DNA of 64,000 nucleotides, from assembly GCA_026416715.1 (NCBI GenBank), contig JAOAEQ010000010.1:36002-100001 (forward strand), given 5' to 3'. This stretch comes from a bacterium. GTDB taxonomy: Bacteria > UBP4 > UBA4092 > JAOAEQ01. Below are positions 7,441 to 16,142 of the stretch, in pieces. Under the pieces are notes generated by a model. The model saw nothing but the letters and a program-made list of their open reading frames with translations. It did not search any database and was not told the origin of the DNA. Made by a program: the position numbers and the translations under genes. The first letter of the stretch is position 1, and each line of letters opens with the position of its first letter.

Positions 7441-9738
7441 TCAGCTCGCGCCGACTATCTTAACTTCTAGCTCTAAATCAATATTAAATTCTCTTTTCAC
7501 CTTTTGCTGAACAAGGTTAATCAGTTCTAGGCAATCCTGTGCTGTCGCATTACCAACATTAACGATATAATTTGCATGTTTCTCTGAAATCATCGCTCCA
7601 CCTATTCTGGTTCCTTTCAATCCAGCACGGTCAATCCATCGTCCTGCTCCTTCACCTTTCGGATTCCGAAAAAAACAACCTGCGCTCGGATATTCTAACG
7701 GTTGTGTTGCCGCTCGCCGGTCGGTATATTGCTGCATTTTGGCTAATATTTCCTGCTTATTACCCGGCAGCAATTTCAATAAACATTCTACAATAATTAC
7801 TTTATCAAGATTGGTTTTATGTTCATCAAATGTTACTTCTTCTTTTGTTAAAACTTTAATATTTCCTTCAAAATCTACAATCGTTATCGTAGCAATACAT
7901 TCACTAATCGAATGGTTAAAAGCTCCAGCATTCATATATATCGCTCCACCAACGGTTCCAGGGATGCCAACAAGCGCTTCCAATCCGGTTAATTCCGCAG
8001 CCGCAGAAAATTTTACTAAATCCGGTAACATAACTGCGGCACCGCAACGGATTAACAGCGTATCCACTTGCTCAATGTGTTTAAATCCTTCACCGAGTTT
8101 AATCGTTATCCCAGGGATACCGTTATCTCGCACCAATATATTCGACCCAGCGCCAAGGATAAATGGCGTAATTCCTTTATGTTTCGCATAGTGGAGAATT
8201 TGAGTCAAGGATTCGATGTTTTCCGGGATAACTAATAGTTCTGCTTTTCCTCCGATTTTAAGCGTCGTATAATCTTTCATTATCGCTTGCGAAATGACTT
8301 TTCCCTGTATCGGCGGAAAAGGGTCATCGACACTCAGCCTAGTTTGCATTTTTTGTTTCAAGCGAGCCACCAAATCATCTGCCAATCGCCAAATATCTCC
8401 CGCACCTAAATAAATTACAATGTCACCAGGTTGAACGGTTTTAATAAGATAATCATTAATCTCGTCACGGTTAGGAATATAAGTGATACGTTCAAATCCA
8501 TTGATTTTAGCAGCGTCAATAATTGTCTGACTTGATATACCCGGAAGTGGCGTTTCTCCAGCAGCATAAATTTCTGTAATAATCAATTCATCGGCAGCTG
8601 TAAAACTTTGTCCAAACTGCTCTGCTAGAAATTTGGTACGAGTATATCGATGCGGCTGAAACACAGCTATAACCCGTTTTGCATCACCGGTTCTACACGC
8701 GGCAATCGCTGCTGCAACCTTACTTGGGTTATGCGCATAATCATCGACAACGGTTATACCATTCACTACACCCTTAATTTCAAACCGTCTCCCTACCCCG
8801 TTGAATCCTTCCAATCCCGGAAGAATTTGCGCAATATCGAGTTCTAAAACGATACCAACCGCAATCGCAGCTAATGCATTCTGTACATTATGTTTACCTG
8901 GCATTCGAATAGCTACTTCCGCTTTCTTTTCATTCTTATAAATTAAATCAAATCTACTCCCGAATTGGACGTATCGAATATTTTCTGCACGAACATCAGC
9001 TTCCCGATGTAAACCAAAAGTCACCACCGGCCGAATTGACTTTTCGACTAATGTTCGTGCGGTCGGATCATCATAGCCAATCAAAACAAAACCATCCGGT
9101 GGTACTAAATGCATGAATTGAATAAATGCGGTAACGATATTTTCAAATTTTCCATCGTAATGCTCTAGATGGTCTGCTTCAATATTATTAACAACCGCAA
9201 TTTTGGGGGTTAGCCGCAAGAACGATTTATCACTTTCATCGGTCTCCGCAACCAGCCATGTCCCTCGTCCGAGCATTGCAGAACTGCCAATTTCTTGAAC
9301 CTTCCCACCGATAATTGCTGTTGGTTGTAATCCCGCATGGAGCAACATTGAGAATATCATCGAACTAGTAGTAGTTTTACCATGGGTTCCTGCGACAGCG
9401 ATAACCTGTCGCGTTTTCATTAAATCAGCTAATAAATCTGCCCGATGCCAAATTGGAATATTCCGTTTTTTTGCTTCGACTAATTCTGGATTTTCTGGAT
9501 CTATTGCGCTCGAATAAACGACTAAATTTGCCCCGTTAATATTTTCGGGTGCATGACCGAAATACACTTTTGCCCCTAACTGTTGCAACCGCTGTGTCGC
9601 TTCAGAAACAGATTTATCAGAACCGGACACTTCGTACCCTAACTGGAGATATACCTGAGCTAGTCCATTCATACCTGTTCCACCGATTCCGATAAAATGA
9701 ATATGTTTTACTGCCGAGGATATCTGTTGTTGCTGCAT
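7441..9738 (-). CDS. murCB: Fused MurC-MurB: UDP-MurNAc-Ala ligase / UDP-enolpyruvyl-GlcNAc reductase
   Basis: 765 aa, two enzymes in one chain. Residues 1 to about 460 are MurC: Rossmann start HFIGIGGTGMNGLA, ATP loop GTHGKTTT (117-124), ETDESDKS, and the DDYAHNPSKV motif. Residues about 475-765 are MurB: FAD-binding LGAGSNILVRD and GIPGTVGGAIYMNAGAF, and catalytic SAGCFFRNP with its Ser. MurB reduces UDP-GlcNAc-enolpyruvate to UDP-MurNAc, and MurC then adds L-alanine to that product, so consecutive steps are joined. In most dcw clusters murC and murB are separate neighbours. No frame break or internal start with a ribosome-binding site was seen at the junction. ddl is absent from the cluster. 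Confidence 0.96.
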   Translation of the reverse strand: MQQQQISSAVKHIHFIGIGGTGMNGLAQVYLQLGYEVSGSDKSVSEATQRLQQLGAKVYFGHAPENINGANLVVYSSAIDPENPELVEAKKRNIPIWHRADLLADLMKTRQVIAVAGTHGKTTTSSMIFSMLLHAGLQPTAIIGGKVQEIGSSAMLGRGTWLVAETDESDKSFLRLTPKIAVVNNIEADHLEHYDGKFENIVTAFIQFMHLVPPDGFVLIGYDDPTARTLVEKSIRPVVTFGLHREADVRAENIRYVQFGSRFDLIYKNEKKAEVAIRMPGKHNVQNALAAIAVGIVLELDIAQILPGLEGFNGVGRRFEIKGVVNGITVVDDYAHNPSKVAAAIAACRTGDAKRVIAVFQPHRYTRTKFLAEQFGQSFTAADELIITEIYAAGETPLPGISSQTIIDAAKINGFERITYIPNRDEINDYLIKTVQPGDIVIYLGAGDIWRLADDLVARLKQKMQTRLSVDDPFPPIQGKVISQAIMKDYTTLKIGGKAELLVIPENIESLTQILHYAKHKGITPFILGAGSNILVRDNGIPGITIKLGEGFKHIEQVDTLLIRCGAAVMLPDLVKFSAAAELTGLEALVGIPGTVGGAIYMNAGAFNHSISECIATITIVDFEGNIKVLTKEEVTFDEHKTNLDKVIIVECLLKLLPGNKQEILAKMQQYTDRRAATQPLEYPSAGCFFRNPKGEGAGRWIDRAGLKGTRIGGAMISEKHANYIVNVGNATAQDCLELINLVQQKVKREFNIDLELEVKIVGAS

Positions 9739-9762
9739 ATTATTTTACAAATATTCATTCAC

Positions 9763-10914
9763 TTAATCTGCTGTAGCGGATATAAACTTATTGTTCGCTA
9801 ATTGCTGGATAAGTTTACAAAGGTCGAACGTTGCATTCGGTTTACCTAATTGCCGACTTTTTTCAGCCATTATTGACAACTTTTGTTTGTTTTGCATCAA
9901 TGCGGCAATTAATTCGACCAAGTTTGATGTAGTTAATTCACGCTCTAGAACCACTTTCGCTGCACCGTGTTGTTCAAGCATTCGTGCATTTTTTTCCTGA
10001 TGATTCGCCGTCGCATAGGGATATGGAATTAAAATTGCAGGCACCCCACAAACCGTAATTTCTGCAATAGAAATTGCTCCAGCTCGACAAATTACTAAAT
10101 CTGCTGCGGTATATGCATTCATCATTTCATGAATATACGGAAGAATAATCACCTTTATTTTTGAGGTTTTCACTTGCTCAACTATGTTAGGATAATTTTT
10201 TTGGCCGGTCTGCAAAATAATCTGCAATTTTATATTACGCTCTTCCAATATTGGTAACGCAGAAACTATCGCCCGGTTGATCGTTAATGAACCTTGACTG
10301 CCACCAAACACTAACAGAGTAAACACATCTGGTTCAAGTCCGAATAATTGTCTCGCTTCTGCTTTGGATACCGTTTGTTTCGGTAATCTCACCGGCGTTC
10401 CGGTAACGGTTACTTTCCCTATCGGAAAATATGCGCTCGTCTCAGGAAAACTAACTGCAATTGCGGTTGCTCGTTTCCCAAGGAATTTATTCGCTAATCC
10501 TGGAATCAAATTCTGTTCTAAAATCAACGTAGGGATTTTCTTCCGTTGCGCAGCATACACGGTGCTCACGGAAACATATCCACCGGTTCCGAAAACCACA
10601 TCCGGTCTAAATTGCGAAATAACTTGCGTCGCTTGTTTGTAACCGTAATAGTTTTTAAATAATGCACGAACGTTAGTTACCGATATTTTTCTGGATAACC
10701 CCTGCGCTTCGATACCAAAGAACGTTATTGGCAATCCAGAATTAGTTACTATCTGTTCTTCTAATCCATTTTTTTTACCAACATACCCGAATTGCGCATT
10801 TGGTTGTATTTGCAATAATCCCTGGATAACCGCTATTCCCGGATAGATATGACCGCCGGTTCCTCCGCCAGAAATCAATAGCTTCATCCCGTTAGATACA
10901 GTATTTTGCGCCAT
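9763..10914 (-). CDS. murG: UDP-GlcNAc:lipid I GlcNAc transferase MurG
   Basis: 383 aa GT28 glycosyltransferase that turns lipid I into lipid II on the inner face of the membrane. The N-terminal glycine-rich loop ISGGGTGGHIYPGIAV, the VVFGTGGYVS motif and the C-terminal UDP-GlcNAc site (FGGSQGS; CRAGAISIAEI; IPYPYATANHQEKNA) are all present. The start is 6 nt after the ftsW stop; an internal ATG at codon 10 just before the glycine loop is an alternative. Both lack a clear ribosome-binding site, suggesting translational coupling. Confidence 0.97.
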   Translation of the reverse strand: MAQNTVSNGMKLLISGGGTGGHIYPGIAVIQGLLQIQPNAQFGYVGKKNGLEEQIVTNSGLPITFFGIEAQGLSRKISVTNVRALFKNYYGYKQATQVISQFRPDVVFGTGGYVSVSTVYAAQRKKIPTLILEQNLIPGLANKFLGKRATAIAVSFPETSAYFPIGKVTVTGTPVRLPKQTVSKAEARQLFGLEPDVFTLLVFGGSQGSLTINRAIVSALPILEERNIKLQIILQTGQKNYPNIVEQVKTSKIKVIILPYIHEMMNAYTAADLVICRAGAISIAEITVCGVPAILIPYPYATANHQEKNARMLEQHGAAKVVLERELTTSNLVELIAALMQNKQKLSIMAEKSRQLGKPNATFDLCKLIQQLANNKFISATAD

Positions 10915-10920
10915 AGATAA

Positions 10921-12033
10921 TCAACGGATGTCTTTAACTCGTTCAGTGGTATATTTCGCAACATTAAGCAAAATTCCTATACCGAGTAACATAAATAATA
11001 ACGATGACCCACCGTAACTGATAAGCGGTAATGGCATTCCTTTAGCTGGTAATAAGCCCGAAACAACACTAGTATTAATTATTACTTGCATAGCAATAAG
11101 CGAAATTACTCCTGCAACCAAGAGCGTTCCAAATAAGTCTTTAGAGCGAATTGCTACGACAGCTCCGAGTATGATTAACAATAGGAAAGTGGAGAGAACC
11201 GCTATAGTTCCAATAAATCCTAATTGTTCGCCAATAATCGAGAAAATAAAATCTGTATGACCATCGGGGAGATATCCAAATGCCTGAAGACTTTCGCCTA
11301 ATCCTCGACCGGTTAAACCGCCGGAACCTAGCGCAATAAATGATTGGTTGACTTGATATCCCGCACCCATTGGGTCACTGCTCGGGTTTAAGAAAACTAA
11401 TATTCTTTTCCAGCGATACGGATGTTTAATCAGCTCATAAATCAATACGGGAATTGCTAGCGCAATCAATAAATATAATTTTCGCATTCCTGAAATAAAA
11501 CAGAGTGCCGATGCTATCGCAACCATCACCACCGCAGTTCCTAAATCCGGCTCCAGCAACACTAATATTGCTAATAATCCCATAACTACCGTGACAGGAA
11601 ATAATCCGGTAGAAATCTTTTTTAATTGGTCACCTTCCTGCTTTCTCGTCAAGACATCTGCCATATAGATAATCAAAGCTAACTTCGCAAATTCTGATGG
11701 TTGAAAGCTAATTGGACCGAAGTAAATCCAGCGAATTGCACCATTAACCCGTTTCCCTATTATGAGCACAACAAAGAGTAACAATAATGCAACAAGTAAA
11801 ACAAACCGACTTACTTTTCGTAATTGTTGATAGTCCAAGCGCATCATAAGCAACATAGCAAAGATACTGATTATTGCCCAGATTAATTGACGCATAAAGA
11901 AATAATATGGATTGTGATATTTCTTTTCACCTAAATAAAAACTTGAATTTAATACCATTACTAGACCAAAACACACGAGAATAATCGTTACAATAAATAT
12001 TGTCGCTTGTATTTTCGTCTTAAACTCTAACAT
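10921..12033 (-). CDS. ftsW: SEDS peptidoglycan glycosyltransferase FtsW
   Basis: 370 aa with about ten transmembrane segments. SEDS-family motifs include RWIYFGPISFQPSEFAKLA and the C-terminal GLLPAKGMPLPLISYGGSS. It polymerises lipid II glycan strands at the septum with the PBP encoded by ftsI. A strong AGGAGG precedes the start; an ATG two codons upstream is out of frame and stops at once. It lies between murD and murG. Confidence 0.96.
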   Translation of the reverse strand: MLEFKTKIQATIFIVTIILVCFGLVMVLNSSFYLGEKKYHNPYYFFMRQLIWAIISIFAMLLMMRLDYQQLRKVSRFVLLVALLLLFVVLIIGKRVNGAIRWIYFGPISFQPSEFAKLALIIYMADVLTRKQEGDQLKKISTGLFPVTVVMGLLAILVLLEPDLGTAVVMVAIASALCFISGMRKLYLLIALAIPVLIYELIKHPYRWKRILVFLNPSSDPMGAGYQVNQSFIALGSGGLTGRGLGESLQAFGYLPDGHTDFIFSIIGEQLGFIGTIAVLSTFLLLIILGAVVAIRSKDLFGTLLVAGVISLIAMQVIINTSVVSGLLPAKGMPLPLISYGGSSLLFMLLGIGILLNVAKYTTERVKDIR

Positions 12034-12108
12034 ATCATTTTTCCTCCTATTTTTTTAATTGTTCTGCTAATGTATCCGTTCGAAAATAACGTTTATTCTT
12101 GGCAATTG

Positions 12109-13473
12109 CTATAGTTCCATTACTATTTGTTTGAATATGCGTCCACGTTCTTCAAAATCGGTAAACATATCATAGCTTGCGCACGCCGGAGATAATAACA
12201 CTGTATCTCCATTCACAGCTTTTTCATACGCAAGTTTGACCGCTTCTTGCATCGAATCAGCTTCAAGTATTGGACAGCTACTCTCTAACGCAGTTCGCAT
12301 TTTCTGCCGCGCTTGACCAATCAGAATCAACTGTTTAACTTTTTTTTGCAATAACGGACGTAACGGAGTATAATCGCTTCCCTTGTCTTTCCCACCAGCA
12401 ATGAGAATGATTGGTCCTGAAAGGCTTTTAAGTGCGGTTATCACCGCAACCACTGTTGTTGCTTTAGAATCATTGTAATATTTGACGCCGTTTAATTCGC
12501 GAACAAACTCCAACCGGTGTTCTACTCCTTTAAATGCTTTTAGCGGCTCGACCAGTTTGGAAGGAGCAATACCACAACATACCGCAATAGCGACTGCAGC
12601 GAGTGCATTTTCAACATTATGTTCGCCAGGAATATTTAATTCTTTCAGCGGGATAACCGCTTCGTCCCAATTGCCAAACTTGACCCAAACATTATGCTGG
12701 TTAACAAAAACTCCTTCCTTCAAGTTTGTTAATCGGGAAAAAAAGATTTTTTTCGCTTTAACTGCAGATACATACTTCTGCGTTTCAATATCATCCGCAT
12801 TCAATACTGCAAAATCGTTTCCGGATTGATATTCAAATATTCTGATTTTTGCTCGGGCATAACTTTCAAAATCCGGATATCGGTCAAGATGATTCGGCGT
12901 TAAATTTAACAGGGCACCGATATAGGGTTTAAATGTCGTTATCGTTTCCAATTGGAAACTGCTGATTTCGGAAACGATTAAACCTTCCTTCGGAACTTGT
13001 TCAGCTACATTGCATAATGCAAATCCGATATTGCCAGCAACTTCGACTGGAGCTGACCATGCTGATTTCAACAATTCACCGGTTAACGTTGTCGTCGTGG
13101 TTTTTCCGTTCGACCCGGTAATAGCTATCCAGTTCGCTTGCGAAAATTGATATGCTAACTCGATTTCGCTAAGCACCGGAATGTTTCGGTTTTTCGCTTC
13201 TTGCACCGCTGGAATATCCGTTGGAATACCAGGACTTAATATAACCAGTTCTGCGGATTTAATGTCTTCGACCTGATTGGCTGACGTTGAGATTTCAATT
13301 TCCGGACTCACTAATTGCTGAATGAATTTTTCTAAACTCTCACGGGGTTTAATATCGCTGATTTTAACTTTTGCCCCGTGTTTAGCCAATAAATTTGCTG
13401 CAGCAACTCCGCTTCTTGCCATTCCTAAAACTGTAATGTTCTTGTTCGTAACCGATAAACCTAACCTTTGCAT
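12109..13473 (-). CDS. murD: UDP-MurNAc-L-Ala:D-Glu ligase MurD
   Basis: 454 aa. The N-terminal Rossmann region (ITVLGMARSGVAAANLLAKHGA), ATP loop GSNGKTTTTTL and substrate motif YYNDSKATT identify MurD. The C-terminal LSPACASYDMFTDFEERGRIF is diagnostic for the family. It is cytoplasmic and adds D-glutamate to UDP-MurNAc-L-alanine. It is separated from mraY by 129 nt holding a hairpin repeat (13536-13564), the largest gap inside the mur part of the operon. Confidence 0.97.
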   Translation of the reverse strand: MQRLGLSVTNKNITVLGMARSGVAAANLLAKHGAKVKISDIKPRESLEKFIQQLVSPEIEISTSANQVEDIKSAELVILSPGIPTDIPAVQEAKNRNIPVLSEIELAYQFSQANWIAITGSNGKTTTTTLTGELLKSAWSAPVEVAGNIGFALCNVAEQVPKEGLIVSEISSFQLETITTFKPYIGALLNLTPNHLDRYPDFESYARAKIRIFEYQSGNDFAVLNADDIETQKYVSAVKAKKIFFSRLTNLKEGVFVNQHNVWVKFGNWDEAVIPLKELNIPGEHNVENALAAVAIAVCCGIAPSKLVEPLKAFKGVEHRLEFVRELNGVKYYNDSKATTVVAVITALKSLSGPIILIAGGKDKGSDYTPLRPLLQKKVKQLILIGQARQKMRTALESSCPILEADSMQEAVKLAYEKAVNGDTVLLSPACASYDMFTDFEERGRIFKQIVMEL

Positions 13474-13535
13474 TATTTCTTATGAAAAATCAGTCTTCTC
13501 CGTGATTATTTCTTCTCGATTTTTGAATGGAGCGG

Positions 13536-13564
13536 AGTGGGTATTGCTCTGAGCAATTCCCACT
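13536..13564. repeat. Intergenic hairpin repeat, copy 1 (mraY-murD gap)
   Basis: A 13-position stem with one mismatch and a 3-nt loop. The left arm AGTGGGTATTGCT faces AGCAATTCCCACT. The core GAGTGGGTATTGCT-TGAGCAAT-CCCAC is nearly identical to the 21-bp hairpin at 32905-32949, so the two are copies of one dispersed element. It lies inside an operon, so it may attenuate or process the transcript. Confidence 0.7.
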
Positions 13565-13602
13565 ATTCACCTGTTCGAAATAAGGTAAAATCCTACCTAT
13601 TT

Positions 13603-14718
13603 TTACCGTAATTTTAGCGTGCTTAACCCAATCATCGCTAAGATTGCCGCAACAATCCAAAATCGAACAATGATTGTCGATTCATGAACACCGGCTCGTT
13701 CAAAATGATGATGTAATGGTGACATTAAAAATACCCGTTTGCCGCGCAGTTTATACGAAGCAACCTGAATGATTACCGAAAGAGCTTCAATCACAAAAAC
13801 TCCACCAATGATAACCAGAGTCAATTCCTGTTTAATCAGAATGGCGATGATCCCGAGTGCTCCTCCTAATGCTAATGAACCGGTATCACCCATAAACACT
13901 TTAGCGGGATGTGCATTAAACCATAAAAATCCTAATCCGGCACCGACGAGCGCTGCTACGAAAACAGTTAGCTCACTTGCTTCTTTAACATACGCAATTT
14001 GTAAATATGCGCTATAATCTGCTCGACCAACAATATATGTCATCACGACATACGCCAACGCGCTAATCGTTACACAACCGATAGCTAATCCATCAAGTCC
14101 ATCGGTCAAATTCACGGCGTTCGAAGCTCCAACTATGACTAACACCACAAAAGGAATATACCACCAGCCTAGCGTCGGATGGAAGTTTTTGAGGAACGGA
14201 AAATAAAGTTGGGTGGCTTTATCTGGAATAATAGGATAATAATAAAGATACAGGCCAACGGCGATGCCTAAGCATATCTGCCAGAATAATTTATTCGCAG
14301 CGGTTAATCCTAGCGACCGACGCATAACCAATTTGATATAATCATCTAGAAATCCAACCGCACCAAACCAACAGGTTACAATCAACATCAAAATGACTAG
14401 TCGATTCGTCAAATCGCCTAATAGTATCACTGGTACTAAAATCGAAATTAGGATTAATATCCCGCCCATGGTTGGCGTTCCGGCTTTGCCTTTATGCATC
14501 TCGCTAAGATCAGGTCCTTTTTCTTGGTCAATTTTGCGGATATATTGACCGATTTTCATCTGCCGCAATCGTGCTATAACTTTTGGTCCGAGAAGTAAAC
14601 TGATTAATAACGCTAAAAATGCGGCTGTCGCTGACCGGAACGTAATATACCGGAAAACATTAATTCCAGGAATATCATAAAGCTTATTGAGATAATGGAT
14701 GAGAAAAAGATAGAGCAT
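13603..14718 (-). CDS. mraY: Phospho-MurNAc-pentapeptide translocase MraY
   Basis: 371 aa polytopic enzyme that transfers phospho-MurNAc-pentapeptide to undecaprenyl phosphate, making lipid I. HKGKAGTPTMGG, the acidic FLDDYIKLV, NAVNLTDGLDGLA and the C-terminal MSPLHHHFE are the conserved MraY motifs with the catalytic Asp and His residues. It follows murF by 7 nt and has no clear ribosome-binding site of its own, suggesting coupling. Confidence 0.97.
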   Translation of the reverse strand: MLYLFLIHYLNKLYDIPGINVFRYITFRSATAAFLALLISLLLGPKVIARLRQMKIGQYIRKIDQEKGPDLSEMHKGKAGTPTMGGILILISILVPVILLGDLTNRLVILMLIVTCWFGAVGFLDDYIKLVMRRSLGLTAANKLFWQICLGIAVGLYLYYYPIIPDKATQLYFPFLKNFHPTLGWWYIPFVVLVIVGASNAVNLTDGLDGLAIGCVTISALAYVVMTYIVGRADYSAYLQIAYVKEASELTVFVAALVGAGLGFLWFNAHPAKVFMGDTGSLALGGALGIIAILIKQELTLVIIGGVFVIEALSVIIQVASYKLRGKRVFLMSPLHHHFERAGVHESTIIVRFWIVAAILAMIGLSTLKLR

Positions 14719-14725
14719 AATTGTG

Positions 14726-16138
14726 TCAATTTATACACAATTGGCTATACAGTTTTTGCAAATCGAATACAATCTCTTCGAATTTAAGTTTCCGTGAAGC
14801 TTTGACCAAAACTAAGTCGCCAGAATGAATTAATCCGCTTAATACCTCAACTGCTTGCTGATTGGAATCTAATTCAAATATCCGTTCCGGAGCCATACCT
14901 GCTTGTTTTGCGCCATCCGCTATCTGGCGGGCTAATTCGCCGACCGTAATTAAATAGTCCAAGTTCAGGTTTGCAACCTTTATGCCGACTTGCTGATGCG
15001 CTGAAACTTCAATCTGACCTAGTTCTCGCATCGTTCCTAGCACCGCTATTTTTCGACCGGTTACCTTCAAATTAGCAATGGTTTCCAAAGCGGAATGCAT
15101 TGACTTCGGATTCGCATTATACGCATCGTTGATGATGATTATCCCATTAAGTTCAATCAATTCCATTCGCATTTTCGCCGGTTTAATGGTAGCTAATCCG
15201 GCAGCAATTAATTCAATATCTGGCATTAAACTCCACACTGCTGCCGTGGATGCTAGTGCGTTATATACATTGTGTTGGCCAAGAATGGGCATGCATACCT
15301 GGTGGTATCCTTGGGGACTAAGTAACTGAAATTCTATCCGCATTTTTTCCTGGTTGAACCTTATTTCTGTCGCTCGAAAATCTGCTCGATTTTGAATCCC
15401 AAAGGTTAAAATTTTCGCTTTGGTCAATTCTTTAAACCGCGCTACCCGTTCGTCATCAATGTTCAGCACAGCGGTGTGATTTTCGTTCAACGAGGTGACT
15501 AATTCCGACTTCGCCATAGCAATTTCATCAACTGATTTAAAAAATTCTAAATGCGCTTCCGCTACATTAGTTACAACTCCAATAGACGGCTGGCTGATTT
15601 CGGCTAACCGCTTAATTTCTCCAAGGGCACTCATTCCAAGTTCAATTACTGCAACTCGATGCTTCGTTCCCAACTGAAATAAAGTGAGCGGTAATCCGAT
15701 TTCATTATTTAAATTCCCTTCGTTTTTCAGGACACTAAATCGCTGATTTAATATCTGCGCAACCATTTCTTTAACCGTAGTTTTTCCGTTACTACCGGTT
15801 ATCGCAATCACTGGAATGTCAAATTGCGCTCGATAATGTTTCGCTAAATCGCCTAAGGCTCGTTTCGTATCTTTAACTTGAATCACGAAATGATTTTGCC
15901 ATTGGATATGTGGTAATGGATTTCCTTCGGCAATTAGAATTCCGGCAGCACCTTTTCGAATCGCTTCTTCGAGAAAATTGTGTCCGTCGAAATGCTCGCC
16001 TTTAATGGGTACAAATAAATCACCGATGGTAAGGGTTCGCGTATCCGTGCTAATGTTCGTTACCGGTAATCCCCATGTGTCATGGATGAGTTTCCCTTGT
16101 GTCCATTGTACAATTTGCGTTACGGTAATTGATTCCAA
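14726..16138 (-). CDS. murF: UDP-MurNAc-tripeptide:D-Ala-D-Ala ligase MurF
   Basis: 470 aa. The ATP loop is GSNGKTTVKEM, followed by KNEGNLNNEIGLPLT and the NDAYNANPKSM motif, all typical of MurF. It adds D-Ala-D-Ala to the UDP-MurNAc-tripeptide in the cytoplasm. The start is a TTG supported by GAGG 7 nt upstream, which overlaps the end of murE; the gap from murE is 4 nt. Confidence 0.97.
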   Translation of the reverse strand: MESITVTQIVQWTQGKLIHDTWGLPVTNISTDTRTLTIGDLFVPIKGEHFDGHNFLEEAIRKGAAGILIAEGNPLPHIQWQNHFVIQVKDTKRALGDLAKHYRAQFDIPVIAITGSNGKTTVKEMVAQILNQRFSVLKNEGNLNNEIGLPLTLFQLGTKHRVAVIELGMSALGEIKRLAEISQPSIGVVTNVAEAHLEFFKSVDEIAMAKSELVTSLNENHTAVLNIDDERVARFKELTKAKILTFGIQNRADFRATEIRFNQEKMRIEFQLLSPQGYHQVCMPILGQHNVYNALASTAAVWSLMPDIELIAAGLATIKPAKMRMELIELNGIIIINDAYNANPKSMHSALETIANLKVTGRKIAVLGTMRELGQIEVSAHQQVGIKVANLNLDYLITVGELARQIADGAKQAGMAPERIFELDSNQQAVEVLSGLIHSGDLVLVKASRKLKFEEIVFDLQKLYSQLCIN

Positions 16139-16142
16139 AGGT

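Noticed and set aside
7739..8191. 150-codon open frame on the plus strand opposite the MurB part
   Set aside because: It overlaps conserved MurB motifs, has no ribosome-binding site and no recognisable domain.
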